Source of the DNA: a virus
Virus record (IMG/VR): IMGVR_UViG_3300017782_000260
Location: 1-21,962 of that record
Length of the DNA: 21,962 bases
Direction: 5' to 3' (one strand)
Shown: one piece after another, positions 21,220 to 21,962 of the stretch
Position numbering within the stretch: the first letter of the stretch is position 1
Layout of the letters: the number at the start of each line of letters is the position of its first letter
Position numbers and translations under genes: made by a program
Notes under the pieces: model-generated
The model's input: only the letters and a program-made list of their open reading frames with translations
What the model was told of the DNA's origin: nothing
Database searches by the model: none

Positions 21220-21962
21220 CTTTACAAGCATGGCAAAACGACCCGGCAAAAAAAGCTTTTTACATTGAACGAATAAAAGCTCATAGAGACGCAGATAATT
21301 TGATTCAAGGTAAAGGTTGGGACGGAACCAAGGGGTGTTCTATTGGATGCACGTTTGAAAATTATACCCACGCACTGCATGAAACTGAGCTTGGATTGCC
21401 TAAATGGCTGGCACATCTGCAAGACGCGATCCACGAACGGTTGAGCGCAGAGCATTCGAGAGAATGGACGCTGCAATTATATAGCGCGATCCCGGTCGGC
21501 GCAGATGTTGATTCGATTAGAAAGTGTATCGAGATAGATAGGCTTGATCGACTTATTGAGCTGCAAGGAAAAAGTGATTACCACGCTAAGCAAGATGTAA
21601 TTGATGCGTTGACGCTGTGCAAAAATTGCTGGCTTGGGAGAAGTGATGATTGGTCGGCGGCAGAGGAGGCGGCAAGGTCAGCAGCATGTTCAGCGGAGCG
21701 GCAAAGGTTAGCAGCAAGGTCATCAGCAAGGTCAGCAAGGTCAGCAGCATGGTCGGCGGAAAGGTCAGCATGGTCAGCAGCATGGTCAGCATGGACAGCA
21801 GCGTCAATAGCATGGTCAGCAGAGTGGTCAGCAAGGTCATCAGCAAGGTCAGCAAGGTCAGCAGCATGGTCAGCAGAGTGGTCAGCAAGGTCATCAGCAA
21901 GGTCAGCAAGGTCAGCAGCATGGTCGGCGGAAAGGTCAGCAACGGCATGGTTAGCAGAAAGA
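21216..21962 (+). CDS. Conserved protein with Ser-Ala-Arg/Trp repeat tail, partial
   Basis: The ATG at 21216 overlaps the preceding TGA, and the frame is open for 249 codons to the window edge. The first 140 residues (IKAHRDADNLIQGKGWDGTK, GCSIGCTF, ETELGLPKWLAHLQDAIHER, AIPVGADVD) resemble a conserved family of unknown function that I recall from phages and proteobacteria. From about residue 145 the sequence becomes a low-complexity series of SA-R, SA-W and SAE units (AWSAEWSARSSARSARSA), probably a long helix. The tail contains an exact 54-base tandem duplication, and codon use collapses to TCA, GCA, AGG and TGG. The function of the tail is unknown. Confidence 0.8.
   Translation, partial: MTLQAWQNDPAKKAFYIERIKAHRDADNLIQGKGWDGTKGCSIGCTFENYTHALHETELGLPKWLAHLQDAIHERLSAEHSREWTLQLYSAIPVGADVDSIRKCIEIDRLDRLIELQGKSDYHAKQDVIDALTLCKNCWLGRSDDWSAAEEAARSAACSAERQRLAARSSARSARSAAWSAERSAWSAAWSAWTAASIAWSAEWSARSSARSARSAAWSAEWSARSSARSARSAAWSAERSATAWLAER
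21811..21918 (+). repeat. Exact 54-base tandem duplication
   Basis: Bases 21811-21864 are repeated without change at 21865-21918, followed by a third, incomplete start. The unit encodes 18 residues (AWSAEWSARSSARSARSA), so copy-number change keeps the frame. Shorter GGTCAGCA units repeat throughout 21660-21950. Confidence 0.9.

Noticed and set aside
21586-21948. Long minus-strand frame rich in Leu, Thr and Met opposite the repeat region
   Set aside because: It is a by-product of the 54-base and shorter repeats read on the other strand. The plus frame continues a well-formed gene with a good start, and the minus frame has no ribosome site or sensible composition.
1-21962. Prophage or integrated element
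   Set aside because: No integrase, attachment-site repeat, repressor gene or flanking bacterial genes were seen, although the window covers only part of the genome so this cannot be excluded.

Overview
This window looks like part of a tailed double-stranded DNA bacteriophage genome, most likely a podovirus-like phage of a marine Gram-negative bacterium. Almost all the sequence is coding. Genes overlap by a few bases, and a packaging and head gene set can be recognised. From memory, the terminase, portal, coat-region and 450-residue structural proteins resemble those of uncultured marine podovirus-like phages; no search was run. No integrase, repressor, tRNA, rRNA, CRISPR array or insertion sequence was seen. 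The Gram-negative host is inferred from a lipoprotein signal peptide, sigma-70-like promoter hexamers and ordinary Shine-Dalgarno sites.

Layout: the left three quarters (1-16718) is one leftward late operon on the minus strand. In transcription order it holds a putative small terminase, large terminase and portal. Next come a 79-residue protein, a beta-helix protein, a 1329-residue LamG/Ig-like protein and two further Ig-like (DUF5011-type) proteins. A lipoprotein and a 58-residue protein follow, then scaffold, major capsid protein, a possible decoration protein, small accessory proteins, a 450-residue structural protein and a gene cut by the window edge. The host-recognition type genes therefore sit between portal and scaffold, splitting the usual head-gene block. 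Tail-tube, internal-core and lysis genes were not recognised here.

The centre (16719-17463, about 745 bases) has no gene and is a divergent control region. It holds a string of nested inverted repeats, an extended -10 promoter pointing left, a cytosine-tract cluster, a 22-base alternating purine-pyrimidine run with a 14-base palindrome, and a sigma-70-like promoter pointing right. A TTACAATT motif recurs about 60 bases upstream of the proposed starts of both transcripts, and again upstream of the primase gene.

The right part (17464-21962) is a rightward early operon of small genes. Recognisable members are a T4 endonuclease V (DenV)-type pyrimidine-dimer glycosylase and a short zinc-finger/TOPRIM primase. 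The last gene, cut by the window edge, ends in a Ser-Ala-Arg/Trp repeat with an exact 54-base tandem duplication. The layout suggests that a host-polymerase promoter starts early takeover, UV repair and priming functions, while the opposite promoter drives packaging and virion assembly.
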